Origin: Chrysopilus asiliformis
Lineage: Eukaryota; Arthropoda; Insecta; Diptera; Rhagionidae
Assembly: GCA_964034945.1 (NCBI GenBank)
Contig: OZ035962.1
Location: forward strand, 74,229,597-74,293,596
DNA length: 64,000 nucleotides
Direction: 5' to 3'
This document shows positions 22,336-33,355 of the stretch, piece by piece. The position numbers were made by a program, and so were the translations under genes. Under the pieces are notes generated by a model, which worked only from the letters and a program-made list of their open reading frames with translations, had not been told where the DNA came from and ran no database searches. The number at the start of each line of letters is the position of its first letter. The stretch's first letter is position 1.

Positions 22336-22406
22336 TAAGACGCTTATGCCGAACTAGTTTGGTCTAGGCTAACTAGTTTAGCCTGAAAGTGGGTAACATA
22401 TATAAG

Positions 22407-22806
22407 TGCCTGTTCACATTGGTTGAAATAGTCCGCCTAAATAGGACAGCAACTGGCATAGTCCGCCTAAATTAGGGCAAGGTGAGGAAGTGGGACTGCT
22501 GATAGGAAAATCATCCTCAAAACTAAAATCTCCGTTCTCAGAGTTCCGCCTGTCGTGCTCTGATTGGTTGGCTGCAACACTGAATGTGTTCCATTGTCAT
22601 TATTGTTTCGGTCGTCGTCGATGCAACACGTCGCAGAGCAAAAGGCAGCCACGTATTACTTGCAATTCTTTAGAAATGTTCCGTTTCCCAAATGGTTCAC
22701 GCCAGTCTGATTGCTCACAGCTACTGGTTCAAATAGTCTCAATCTGAACACGAGCAATATTTCATCCGTCCTATTTAGGCGGACTATTTGAACCCATGTG
22801 AACATG
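22407..22806. mobile_element. About 400-bp TIR element
   Basis: The left end (TGTTCACATTGGTTGAAATA, then GTCCGCCTAAATAGGAC) pairs over about 40 bp with the right end (GTCCTATTTAGGCGGACTAT, then TTGAACCCATGTGAACA). A second GTCCGCCTAAATTAGG lies inside the left end. ORFs on both strands inside it are not supported. Confidence 0.7.
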
Positions 22807-23157
22807 GGACTTATATTATAATTTATTAAACAATACAAAAACCATAACCAATAATGCGAAATATATTCCAGCTGTAATCTTTTTCTGGCCAGGATTAACA
22901 ATTCTATATTTTGAGAGTAAAAACGTTTACCCAGGATTCGTTGGGAAATTGTTAAAAATTTGGCAGCACTAAGATTTCGTAGAAACGATTTTTTCAAAAT
23001 TTGTAGACACTTATTCACATCAAATACGACGCATTCCCCGATATTTTTAATTAATTCAAATTTACAACTGTGAAAATTGTGGGAATTCCTTAGTTAACTT
23101 ATCTAGAATTCAGTTTGGAAGACCCAGGTTTTATTTGGGTCTACGACTTCTGTATAA

Positions 23158-23676
23158 TCCTATAATATAATATGAGGAATGTCTGTCTGTCTGTCGGTCT
23201 GCACAAACGATCTCGAAAACCCGCCTAACGATTTTCACGAAACTTGGTGGTTAGGGATTTTCGGGGACAAGGAATCGATCTAGATAGGTCTCACCTCTGA
23301 GAAAATTCCCCTCGATACCCCTCGCCTGTTATCTTCGAATTGGGTGGTCCGATTTTAATGAAACTTTACAATATTACTAAGGGGGCGAATGGTTTTCGAT
23401 TTTTCCAATACAAACCTGACTTTTCCCTCCCCTCGATAACCCTCACCTGGTGTCTCAAAACAACGTTTCAAAAATCGGTGACAGCGATTACTCAATAACC
23501 ACTCAACCGATTTCTATGAAATTTTGTTATCGCGCGTTAGTTTTAGTTCTAGCTTTCTAGGTCGGGAATTTAAAAACTCAGGAAAAGCTCTGTAAAGATA
23601 ATGTGAATTTAGTTTTCCCCCAAAAATCAGCGAAAGTAGGATTTTGAGGTCGCCGAGCATGGCTCGGTCTTTCTGG
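23158..23676 (+). mobile_element. Non-autonomous Helitron, family 2, copy 2 (519 bp)
   Basis: A|TCCTATAATATAATATGAGG start, GTCTGTCTGTCTGTCGGTCT array, body matching the 16.4 and 59.5 kb copies, 3' hairpin GCCGAGCATGGCTCGG, CTGG end followed by T. This is the best-preserved copy of the family here. The minus-strand ORFs through it are incidental. Confidence 0.88.
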
Positions 23677-24093
23677 TACTGTATAAAAAATGAACGGTAA
23701 AACACGCAGATTCAATTTTGGTTGGATGGTTCCTATAAATGATATCTTTTCTCTTGCGCCATATTTCTTCAATGGAATTCCACACTTCAAAACAGTTATT
23801 TCCGCCTATGGCGCATTTTTCTATATTGATATATGAACAATTTCAATTGGATTTATTTCTTTACCTTTTCCGATCCGAACCACGGAACTTCCCAACTGAT
23901 CGAACCACGAAGACTACGAACAATTTAGTTAATTTTCGCTTGGGACTATGTAAATCTTGATTTAAACCATTCTATTTAAAAACAATTCGCCTGCAGCGCG
24001 TATATATTGTTTTTTCCACTTCATTAATATTTTTGATAACATTTTCTGTTTGCTAATTTCAAAAAATAGTTTTTATTAAGGTAGGTTGACCAT

Positions 24094-24213
24094 ATGTGAC
24101 AAAAAGGCAAAACATCTTAAGTCGGATTTAAGGCGAAGCCAAAGTGATATGTCTGTTAACAGATCACTGAAGCTAAAATCGACTTAAGATGTTCTGCTCT
24201 TTTGTCACAGATA
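24094..24213. mobile_element. About 120-bp MITE related to the one at 12650
   Basis: TGTGACAAAAAGGCAAAACA at left, continued by TCTTAAGTCG, pairs with CGACTTAAGATG..TTTTGTCACAG at right. TA/ATA flanks suggest a TA target. Confidence 0.65.
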
Positions 24214-25550
24214 TATTGGAAAATTCTATAGTTTTGACAAATTTCCATAGAACTATTGTTTCTATTGTATTGGTCCGTTTTGAAGTCCATCGTAATTTTC
24301 CCAGAAATCAAAGTTTTTTAAAAACATTTACGAACCGTAAAATTCCCCTTACTCTATTTTCCCTTATATTAATTCTATCAAGCAGTGGAAAAATAAAACT
24401 GCAGGAAAAAACTGTATATTATACTTATAAAGGAGAAATGATATAAAAAAAGAAAAGAAAGCCCCGTATCCAGTGGATTTAAGGAAAGAATTTGTTGAAA
24501 TAGTCATTTGTCTTTTATCTGGCGCGTGTATTACACCATTTGCATTGTGTTCGCGATTTCATCAGAATTGTGGTCTTTTCGGTACTTTCCTGGGAAGCCA
24601 TAAGAAACAAACACAATAAGAAGAAGAAATCAAGTCATAACCAAAGAACCAGAAATCCCCCACCCGTCGAATCATTCTCGATTTTCCACCCTTCAACACC
24701 CAGCGACAAGAAAATCGCCGGGTGCAAAGACTTTCATGATAATAGGATGCGAAGGAGTGGCATTCAAATGGCTTGGCACCAAATAGGAAAAAGCGAAAGA
24801 TTGGGGTCTAGAAGTGAGGGGGCGATATGCAGGAGAGAAGCATCATTGGTACCCAACATTTCCAAGATAAGATCTCTTTTTAGCTTTGTGGTCGTTATTG
24901 TTCCCTCGACTCTTTCATGGTGAACGAAAAACCATAAAAAGTCCTGATTAAGGACATTATGTCACGTGTGAGTGTACAGTTATCAGATCATTTACACACA
25001 TGCCTGCAGAAGGCAACTGGCATATCCTTAGAGTAATTTTTATCGTTCGTTTGCCGGGACGGTTGTAAGTGCGGCTACATCAAACTGGCCCTAACAAACC
25101 ATAAAAGTTTTCGTATCTTTTCTTCTGCAATAGTGTTTTTTCGCTTTTTTATACAATCCACATTTATATATTTATCCTAAAAAGTATTGATGAGCTTCGC
25201 TTGCAAGAAAAACTACGACTCACATAAGATAACTGTGATCATGATTAGAAGAAAGAACCCATGATGCGATAGGGGGTAAATGTCTAATTCAATGCCATTG
25301 CAGAGATATATTATTTCAGTCAAATTACTTTTGGGTCATGGGCTTACTTTCCCTCATTTCTTATATTCCCTCATTTCAATGCAAATTTGCCGTGATCAAT
25401 AAATTATTTTGTAATTTTATAGCTTTCTTTTTTTTTATAAGTGTCCCGTCTTTAGCAAGCATAAACCACTTAAAGGTTGCGGGACTTGACAGAAGAAACT
25501 GTTAAAATCTAATATTACGTAAAACATATTACGTAAAAAATTTGAAGTAC
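24214..25550. other. Unassigned region with a less AT-rich block
   Basis: 24560-24930 is relatively GC-rich and holds a 127-codon frame (24540-24923, TTG start, first ATG far inside). No domain or homologue recognised and no second exon seen. Confidence 0.3.
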
Positions 25551-25551
25551 A

Positions 25552-25640
25552 GTGAAACCTTTCAAATTGAGACAACGATGGGACTGGCCATTTCCTGTCC
25601 CAATTTCGAGGTGCCCCGATTAGAGTTTGAGGATTTACCA
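25552..25640 (+). repeat. Possible solitary pogo-type terminal sequence
   Basis: TACAGTGAAACCTTTCAAAT followed by TGAGACAACGATGGGAC resembles the TACAGT..-starting ends of pogo/Tigger elements. No matching inverted end was found, so the element may be truncated. Confidence 0.3.
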
Positions 25641-26014
25641 ACTTTTGAGATGCTCGAGGAATTGGAAAATCGATATTGCTGTTCTTAAGAATTTCAAGAA
25701 AATACAAATGTTTTCGACAAATTCTAGATGGAAATGGATGGAAAAGGATTGGTATCGGTATAGCCCAAATGTTGACTTGAAAATTTTCAGATAACTTCTC
25801 ACAATTCATACACTTGTTTTTATCAATATAGAATCGAGTAAAAATAGATGAGAACGTATTCCGATGCCTCATTACGTTAATTGCATAAAAGTTTTGGTGA
25901 TCTAGTAATTTACTAAATTCAACATAGGACTTTGGACCTTTGGTATGGCATCAACGGAGCTCACAAAACTCAGGCACTGTATTCCGTGGACTTTTGTTAT
26001 TTAAATAATGAAGT

Positions 26015-26280
26015 CCAACGTAGTCCAAGTGGTAAAGCACTTTGTCCATATTCCGGAGGTCGGTGGTTCAATTCCCGACTGTTGCACGCAGTGTTCAAGT
26101 CCACTTAACTTGCTTTACGAAATTAGTAGTGATAGTTGCCGTTTGGTGTTAACGACATCATCGGTCTAGATTGCTATCACGGCCTCTGCCGTTGATATGT
26201 GTGTCAAGAATGGCAGGGGATGATCTCTTCGGACCCAGAAAAACTCTAAATTAAACACGATATATTTAAAATTGAACTTT
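26015..26280 (+). mobile_element. tRNA-derived SINE-like element
   Basis: TAGTCCAAGTGG fits an A box and GGTTCAATTCC (about 26064-26074) fits a B box at a normal spacing for a tRNA-type RNA polymerase III promoter. The T-stem and acceptor stem do not pair properly, so this is not a functional tRNA. A tRNA-unrelated tail (TGATAGTTGCCG..GGCAGGGGATGATC) follows and ends in an A-rich stretch near 26255-26270. No second copy seen in the window. Confidence 0.55.
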
Positions 26281-27289
26281 ATTACTCTCCCTCAATCACA
26301 CGTTCGTTCTTTTCTCGATCGGTCGACTCACTGGCTTGCCAGATTAGCCTTTTCTCCTTGAGCGCTGTCAGATGCAATTTCTTCGTATGACATGTGCAAC
26401 GAGAAAACCTTACAAATGTTGTAATTCATTCATGGTTCGCAATCAATGTAAAATTTGTAGGTGCGAAGTAGGGAAGGAATTGTTATGAAACCTCAAATAA
26501 GGAGGCCCAGGCTCTTCGAGAGCTGTATCGCCGATGATTAATGAAATAATGATATTTAAGAGAACTTGTCAATTGAAAAATTAATGAATCCACATATATG
26601 TAGAATGAAAAGATATTGGAAAATCGTATAAACCACAAAAATTTTCTCAGAAATTTAAAAAAAAAATGGTTTTTTTAACTTTTTATATTCTTGAAATTCC
26701 GACACTAATTTCTCGTGAATCGGGAAAAAATATTGTTTGGGAATTCTCGAGAAATCGGAAAAAACAATTCTCGAGCCCAAACTCTAGTTGAAAACACATT
26801 TTACGTATGAGTAATAAACATTAATAACGAAAAAAACATTTAAGAGACACGAAAAGTAAAAAAATATATTCAATTTGCTTTGTTGTTGACCGTTATTTTA
26901 TAATTATTTTTGTGACGTATAAATAGGCTTTTCGGTCGAAATTTTTTGAATTAAAATAAAAACGCTGGTTTTTAACTTTTTTGCTGCTCTACGTTTCGGT
27001 AAATTTATTTCACCATCTTCAGGAGCTATATACAGTCAAAGTCCTCTAACTCGCATTGTCTGCTGCCATCAAAATCCTTTCGAGTTATACGAATTTCGAG
27101 TTAGAGAAATTGAAATTTTTTTTTTAAATACATGTACAATGTACAATGTATATTTAATAGTTTTTATAAGTTTTTAAAACAAGCTAAAAACAACAAAAAA
27201 CAAAATAAGTTATCACAAAATAAAAAATTAAATACCAGCTTCTAGCTGTTTTAAGGTAGATGCATAAGGGATACAGAACCATGCAATAA

Positions 27290-27637
27290 ATAGCATTTTT
27301 CGTGCCCCTGGGTTAACTTTTGAACTCGCGTAGTTTTCACTTTAGTTGAATAATTTTTGGAAAGGGCACAGTCTCTAGTTTCATTCATATATGGCTTCAA
27401 AGCCACCGAATTGCAGGGGGATGGTGAGGGGTTAACGAACTTTCGCGTGATTTTTCACAGAAATCATGCCATGAAAAATCACGAGAAAGTTCGTTAACCC
27501 CTCACCTACCCCTGCAATTCGGTGACTCTTGAAACCATATATGGATCACATTAGAGACTGTGCCCTTTCTAAAAATTCCTCAACCAAAGTGAAAACTACA
27601 CGGGTTCAAAAGTTAGTTTAGGGGCAAAATCGTGCAT
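27290..27637. mobile_element. Palindromic MITE nested in the Tigger-like element
   Basis: Arms at about 27292-27456 and 27470-27636 pair with roughly 85-90% identity; the outer ends read TGCACGATTTTGCCCC on the right and its counterpart GCATTTTTCGTGCCCC on the left. The centre is about 13 bases. The right end resembles that of the 33-kb foldback element (GGGGCATTTTCGTGCAACG). Confidence 0.75.
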
Positions 27638-27673
27638 CGTTTTTTATTGTGTATAGAAATCCGTTATTTTAGA

Positions 27674-27928
27674 TTAAGATTTCGCGGTAACATTTTCGCA
27701 CTTCCAAAATTTTTCAATTTTGAACAAAGTGGATTGTATCTCATCGGGAACATTAGAAGTCATCTCAATTGCAGATTGCAACGTTTCAATGGCCTGTTCT
27801 ATTTCACATTTTTCGGGCTTTGAAATACCGAATATTTGGACATCATTATCATCACTATCAGAATCGCCAGTTACTTCTTCCAAAATTCTGTTTTAATCAG
27901 GAGTGTCCGTAATTAAGATATCGTCATC
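27674..27928 (-). pseudogene. Tigger/jerky-like transposase C-terminal fragment
   Basis: Minus-strand frame reading DDDILITDTPD, an in-frame TAA at 27893-27895, then NRILEEVTGDSDSDDNDVQI, then EIEQAIETLQSAIEM and LFKIEKFWK. An acidic linker followed by a helical A-ETL-..-L tail is the usual end of Tigger/pogo DDE_1 transposases. Its position inside a TA-flanked pogo-type TIR pair supports this. The catalytic core is missing or destroyed. The family assignment is from memory of the family's shape, not a search. Confidence 0.6.
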
Positions 27929-28524
27929 TTAATAACTCATTTAATCCTGTACTGCCTTTATAAAGATACGTCAAACCAATACAAAGCATAAATTTGCTTT
28001 CCAACCCGTGGAAAAAGTGTTGCGGAACAGAGACAATAGGGCTTGATCGAAAGACTGTTTCTTTTTCTTTGCTGCAATTTTGAGAGAGAGTATAGGATGA
28101 GCATATTTTGTGTTTTATTTCGACTTAGAGGAATTAAAATAGACCAAAGAGCTCCAAAATCGCTTCGAGTTAGAGGAATTTCGACTTAAAGGAATTTTGA
28201 CTTAGAGAGTTATTTTTTAAAGAAAAATTGAAGGGAGCGCAAAAAAAGGTTAAAAAATTCGAGTTAGAGGAAAATTCAAATTATAGGGATTTCGAGTTAG
28301 AGGACTTTGACTGTATGTAGTTAATTGATAGTTTAAAATATTTAAAATTTAGTAAACAGAAATAAACAGTTTAGCGAAACATTTTCTTGTCAGTTAAATG
28401 GTCACGGTTTGAACGCAAAAAATATATATTCCGACACCACCAAGACGTGAATCTTTACATCACACGCGTAGGAATCTAACTTTCTGCATTGAAATGTAAT
28501 GAATATAATTGGGTAAAATGCTGA

Positions 28525-29048
28525 ATTTTTATACCCGTATGGTGAAACCAAAGGGTATATTAACTTTGCCTTACCGTTTGTAACGCCAAGATCCCGTCAT
28601 CACACATAAAAATGAATTACACCAGTGTGTTTAGAATGATAAAAATAATTAATTTTTGCATGTCCGTCTGTGGCGCGGATTGCGGGCGCACGGATTGAGT
28701 TAGAGACTTGAAATTTTGCACAGATCCGTTTTTCGTAAAATGCGAGGCCAAGTTCGTTAATGGGCAAAAATGGACCATTAGGGGGGGTACCCCCCATACG
28801 AACGAAAACTTTTTTTCTGAATATCTCAAAAACGGTGAATTTTATCAAAAAAGTTCAAGAACAAAAGTTATTTAGGATATGATTCTACATAAAAGTTCCA
28901 TACATCAAAATCCGATTGGAACAAGTTTTTAAAAATCTTATTGGAAAATTTGAATTCAAATGAAATTTTGATACGCCGTTCAATTAAATCACCATACGGG
29001 TTTTCAATAATTGCCAGATTGGCAATTATAGCTTTTGTTATGTTTTTT
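28525..29048 (+). mobile_element. GTCY (mini-me/DINE-1-like) element with collapsed array
   Basis: Full-length copy but the array is just GTCCGTCTGT. It retains GGCGCGGATTGCGGGCGCAC, the GGGGGGTACCCCCC palindrome (about 28780) and the end hairpin. The two minus-strand ORFs inside it are shadows of this repeat and recur in other copies. Confidence 0.88.
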
Positions 29049-29621
29049 AATTCAAAAACATTGAAAAACTCTAGAAATAATTAATGACCCCTTCAAACGT
29101 TTAGTTGAAGGTGTTTTTAATTGGTATTCGGTCCGATAGTAGTAGTGGTATTTTATTTTCATCGATTTGATCAAGGATTTTCAGATGTCCTGTTCGACTA
29201 CTTGTGGTAATAGTTCTATTCGCTAGCAGCCTTAAGCCATCGGATAGCGCCTCCCATTTAATTGTTAAGTGTACGACGGCATATTTAATATTGCTTGTAA
29301 TGCTGCTGTTGGACAGGTGTTCATTGTTCTACTTTGGGCTAACATACTATTGCAGTGTAGATAATCATGGGTTTTATTACTGATTGGTAAACCCAGTGAA
29401 TCGTTTTTGATAGGAATCATCAAGTTTTGGTTCCAAGAATTCAATGGCAAACCATCATCAGACCAACACATTGAGCTTGTTGTCAAAACAGTGGAATCTA
29501 TGGTAATAGAAAATTATCTATGCTCAAACCAAAAATATTAATAGAAATTCAAGATATTTTTTTGTTTACAATACGTCGCAACCCATTTTCAAAATCTAGA
29601 TGCCGCCTTTTCTTTTTTCAG
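29049..29621. other. Unassigned region
   Basis: A 73-codon minus-strand frame (29265-29486) continues upstream and downstream with scattered stops. It reads like decayed coding sequence (CNSMLAQSRTMNTCPTAALQ) but I do not recognise it. Confidence 0.3.
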
Positions 29622-29729
29622 ATTTCGCGTACCTCCTGGAACCAGTCCATGTACCCCCGGTAGAAAAACACTGATCTATAGTCAAAGAAGAGGATCGCCG
29701 TTCTGAGAAAAAAAGGCTGGGAACCACTG
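29622..29729 (-). mobile_element. hAT-like element end
   Basis: On the minus strand it begins CAGTGGTTCCCAGCC and includes TACCGGGGGTACATGG and TTCCAGGAGGTACGCG, reminiscent of hAT (Charlie-type) ends, which commonly start CAGGGGTTCCCAA. The opposite end was not found. Confidence 0.45.
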
Positions 29730-31245
29730 TTCTATAATTGGCTTAATTTTTTTTTATGGTAAAAACAATAGGAAAGAAATGTTTACCCTAATTCCATTAG
29801 AATGCTTTTAAAAAATCGTATCAAAATAATTACATTTTACATTAAAGATATATTTTATACCATTATAAAAATTATATTATATTTTATTAAAAAAGTTATT
29901 TTTCGTTCTTGCAAAAAAGTTTCGGTTTAAATGTGCTAATGGGGAGGCTGTGTTTTCATAGCTATTACCGCTTTTGCACCATAAAGCTATAAAAATTTCT
30001 TATTTTTCGAAGAAAAGTGAAAGACCAACAAAGATAGTAATCTTACTTCCATAAAAAAACCGCATACATCTGCACAAAATCCATTGTGCGTGCTTATAAT
30101 TTTTGTGTGACTTCTGTTGCCGCTGTGTTGTTTTTTTTTTAAACAAATGCAATTTTTTCTAATGTTATTGCAGTTTAACTACAAAAAAAAACCGTCAAAA
30201 ATCTGTTTATACGTTAAAGAAAACCCAATGAAAAACATGTTAATTTTCATCTTAGGGCGAAATTTATTTGCGTATAAAATTTTAGCTTAACCTCAAACAA
30301 TCAAATCAAAATAGCATTTAAATACCATTTGTATCGTCAAACTTGAAAGCTCAAGAAACATTGAAACCATTCTCATAAAGTTGTAAAGAGCCATAAACGC
30401 GCACAATTTTTGCCCTGGAATTAATTTTGTGACATCATATCCGTATCACAGCAGCTCTATGGGAAGATCTTGAATTGTCTTCTGGGGGTGTTTAGAAGAT
30501 CCCGCAAATTCTGTTTGATGCCAAGTGCTTAAATTTTGGGATATTACGGAAGATTTGCTGAAATCACCCAAAGTACATTTACAGAAAAAGTTGTGAAATA
30601 GCGCTATGGCAAGTAACGAAAGGACTTTGTAATTCTATCTTCGCCATAAGCCATATGAATGTAGTGTAGTAGTTTTTTTTTTGGTGTGTTATGTATAGAG
30701 TTTTAACGAGCACGACAAAAGCCACATGAACATAAGTGATCCAGGATTAAAGTTATGAATTGGTTTTATTAAACTAAGAACGCTGTAGAAATGAAATGTA
30801 CAAAAAAATGTAAGACAAAACTAGATGATGATGGAAAATGAACATCAAAAATATTTTATATGGATATTATTTGTATGATGTGATAATACATATATTGGTA
30901 TGATATGCCTATTATTATGTTGCTTTTTTTTACTGTGGCGTATATTACTTCATTAGATAGCTATCTGTCGCCTTTGGTTTGAATTATTGACGCTTTCTTT
31001 GGGGCTGGAGCCATTTGTTAGTGTCCTTTGTTTAATTCATTGCTTATATTAAGGTATCTAATAAGCAGATATGATCTTGTGAGTGCTTCACAGCAACTAG
31101 TCCCAGTCTTTATGGCGGGGAGTGGATCCCATAAAACCCATATCATATATGATAAAACACTAGAACATATTGCTCCAGACATACAAGAATCATAAACACA
31201 TTTCAACGAAAAAGATATAAAGCTGAAGCAATTTACAGCTGGATG
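29730..31245. other. AT-rich region, no gene seen
   Basis: No repeats or TIRs recognised. A 62-codon minus-strand frame at 31018-31206 is not supported. Confidence 0.4.
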
Positions 31246-31246
31246 A

Positions 31247-31780
31247 TGTTCTAGCTATAGTACACGTAGCAAATGCTGGCATAACTTACTATACAACAAC
31301 AGCAACTGCAGAACAATTGCTATACAGAATATCAACCAGCAACAACATAGCTTCGCACAGCATCAACAGCATTATAGAAAAAGTGATGGAGAAAGCAAGT
31401 CGGTAGGGGATGTTTTTTGCATCATTTTAAGTACACAATCATCGCGTTATGTTGCCTTCGAACGTACTTCACGAAAATATAGTCGTCTATATGTGGAGAT
31501 ATATGAGCCCCAGATAGATAACAGTCAGCTAAGTTGATGGCCACCCCCAATAGCAGGGTTAGATAGAAATTCTAGCTAAAACCTTGAGTGTCCTGCTTCT
31601 GCAGCAATCCCAATCGCATGGTAAATCTCTTCCGGCCTGACAGAAGGATGATGTGGTGTAAATCGCATAGTACTTTTTATGTACCACTCTTTTCAGATAC
31701 ACCACAACAACACCAGCAACATCAGAGCAATATTACTAAACCTCCCTCTAGCAGTCAGTTTTCGTCAATTTCATAACTTT
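31247..31780 (+). other. Coding-like stretch, possibly a decayed or partial exon
   Basis: One frame is open without an ATG from about 31244 to a TGA at 31535-31537, reading Gln/Asn/His-rich sequence (NQQQHSFAQHQQHYRKSDGE) and then a well-mixed segment (SSRYVAFERTSRKYSRLYVE). A second frame (31588-31776) is also CAA/CAG-rich (TPQQHQQHQSN, SSSQFSS). The local composition differs from the AT-rich flanks. It could be a frameshifted host exon or retrocopy; no family recognised. Confidence 0.3.
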
Positions 31781-32990
31781 TCAGTTATACTTGTTTTGGT
31801 GGCTCCTAAGATCGTTTTTTCCTTTCATTTCGGTATATTATTTTTATGATCAGTCTAAGTCAACAAGTTATGCTTGCTCACAAACGACAACACACTCACA
31901 AAATAAGAAACTCGTAACATTTTAATTTTTTCTTCGAATAAAGCAGAGCATAAATAATGTAAAATGTACATACGCATTGGTAAAATGTCAACTTTGCCAA
32001 AAATTTAAATAAAACCAAAAGTACACACACAGACATTTACGAAGGAGGAAAAAAAAATACTAAAGCTAAATTCCGTGCTAAAACCTCCCTTCGTCACGAA
32101 CAAGCGAATTGGCGGGCGGGCGGGCCAATAGAAGAAAACGTTCAACACAATTTTATTTTGTTTATTATAAATTATGGGCTTGGGTTTATGCTGTTTATGT
32201 TAAGTTCATATCTGAATTGATCCGCCACAAACATCTACACTTTATCCAAACATATATGCTTTTTCTGTATGAACATAGGTGAGATTTTATACATGTACCC
32301 ATACCGAAACGTGTTCGTTTTTATTGATGCGCTACAAATTCAGAAGAATCCTTTCGGGTTAAGGTGCTAATAAACATCATATCAAATTGCATCAAATTTT
32401 CATGCCAGCTTTTGATGTTTGCTAGAATTCTGGGACTACCATCACTGTGATTTCACGATTTTATGATTTTCGGTCATTGGACCCATAGATCATGGCTCAA
32501 TCTTAACGAAATCTAAATTTCTACATAAACATGTAAAGTTAAGTATAATTTTAAGAGGATTTTCTCTTTATTATATCAAATATTGTTTGAAGGAAATCAC
32601 GACCACCGCGATTTTCTTTGGAAAGTTTTTTTTTTAAATGTCACATTAAATGTTTACGACTGTCTAATTAATCACGCTTATATTAACTCACATTGGGTTA
32701 ACTAACACAAATTGACCCGTGCCCTGATTTTAAGGCGTATTTATCTTTCCAATTGCAAATTTATTATGTGTAATTTCTGTAAAAAAAATCTTATGGACAA
32801 TATTGATGATTTTTTTATTTTGTAATAATAAAGTTTATGTCTATATGATGCCTACAAACATTTTAAGACATACGCGAGAAACAGTCGAAACGCGAGGGTG
32901 GCTATTACTTAAATTTTTTGCAAACTTTTATTTTTTTTTTATAAATAAAACGTTCTTAGCCATTATACCTTAAGGCTCTTTTTTGGCTCA
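31781..32990. other. AT-rich region, nothing recognised
   Basis: No ORF or repeat of note. Confidence 0.4.
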
Positions 32991-32992
32991 AA

Positions 32993-33340
32993 AGCTGTCA
33001 TCTTAGACGCAATGATTTTTCCATACAGTTTTCGACGTTTTTTATGCCCCCGGGCTAACATTTGAATCACTTGGAAAGGTAATTTCCTCTAGTCTCATGG
33101 ACACAAGCTCTTTTTTGGGAGGGAACTGCAGGAGGATGTTCAGCTGCCATCCTAGAAACATAAAAAACGTCGAAAACTGTATGGAAAAATCATTGCGTCT
33201 AAGATAACAGCTAACCATCCCCCTGCAGTTCTCTGCCAAAAAAGATCCCGTGTCCATGAAACTTAAGCAAATTACCTTTCCAACGCAAGTGCAGAGAATG
33301 TGAAACCCGAAAGTTAATCAAGGGGCATTTTCGTGCAACG
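32993..33340. mobile_element. Foldback-type element with interleaved inverted repeats
   Basis: Two inverted pairs alternate: a 32993-33046 with a' 33159-33212 (54 bp, about one mismatch) and b about 33045-33145 with b' about 33209-33326. The right end GGGGCATTTTCGTGCAACG resembles the end of the 27.3-27.6 kb MITE. The order a-b-a'-b' is not a simple hairpin. Confidence 0.65.
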
Positions 33341-33355
33341 TTCTTTTGTCACTTA

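Larger units (their letters stand above)
27033..28313 (-). mobile_element. pogo/Tigger-like element (1281 bp), decayed
   Basis: TIRs are CAGTCAAAGTCCTCTAACTC and its complement, flanked by TA on both sides. Extra subterminal copies of CGAGTTAGAGGAAATT-like motifs occur at 27080-27110 and 28170-28300. It contains a minus-strand transposase tail and a nested palindromic MITE (27290-27637). It is too short for a complete Tigger element (usually about 2.4 kb), so an internal deletion is likely. Confidence 0.8.

Noticed and set aside
24540..24923. 127-codon ORF in a less AT-rich block
   Set aside because: Starts at TTG, first ATG is far inside, no recognised domain or splice context. Kept only as an unassigned region.
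25435..25872. 145-codon minus-strand ORF
   Set aside because: Runs across a pogo-like terminal sequence and AT-rich DNA; composition looks random and no family is recognised.
26030..26105. Functional tRNA gene
   Set aside because: A and B boxes are present, but acceptor and T stems do not pair; better explained as a SINE.
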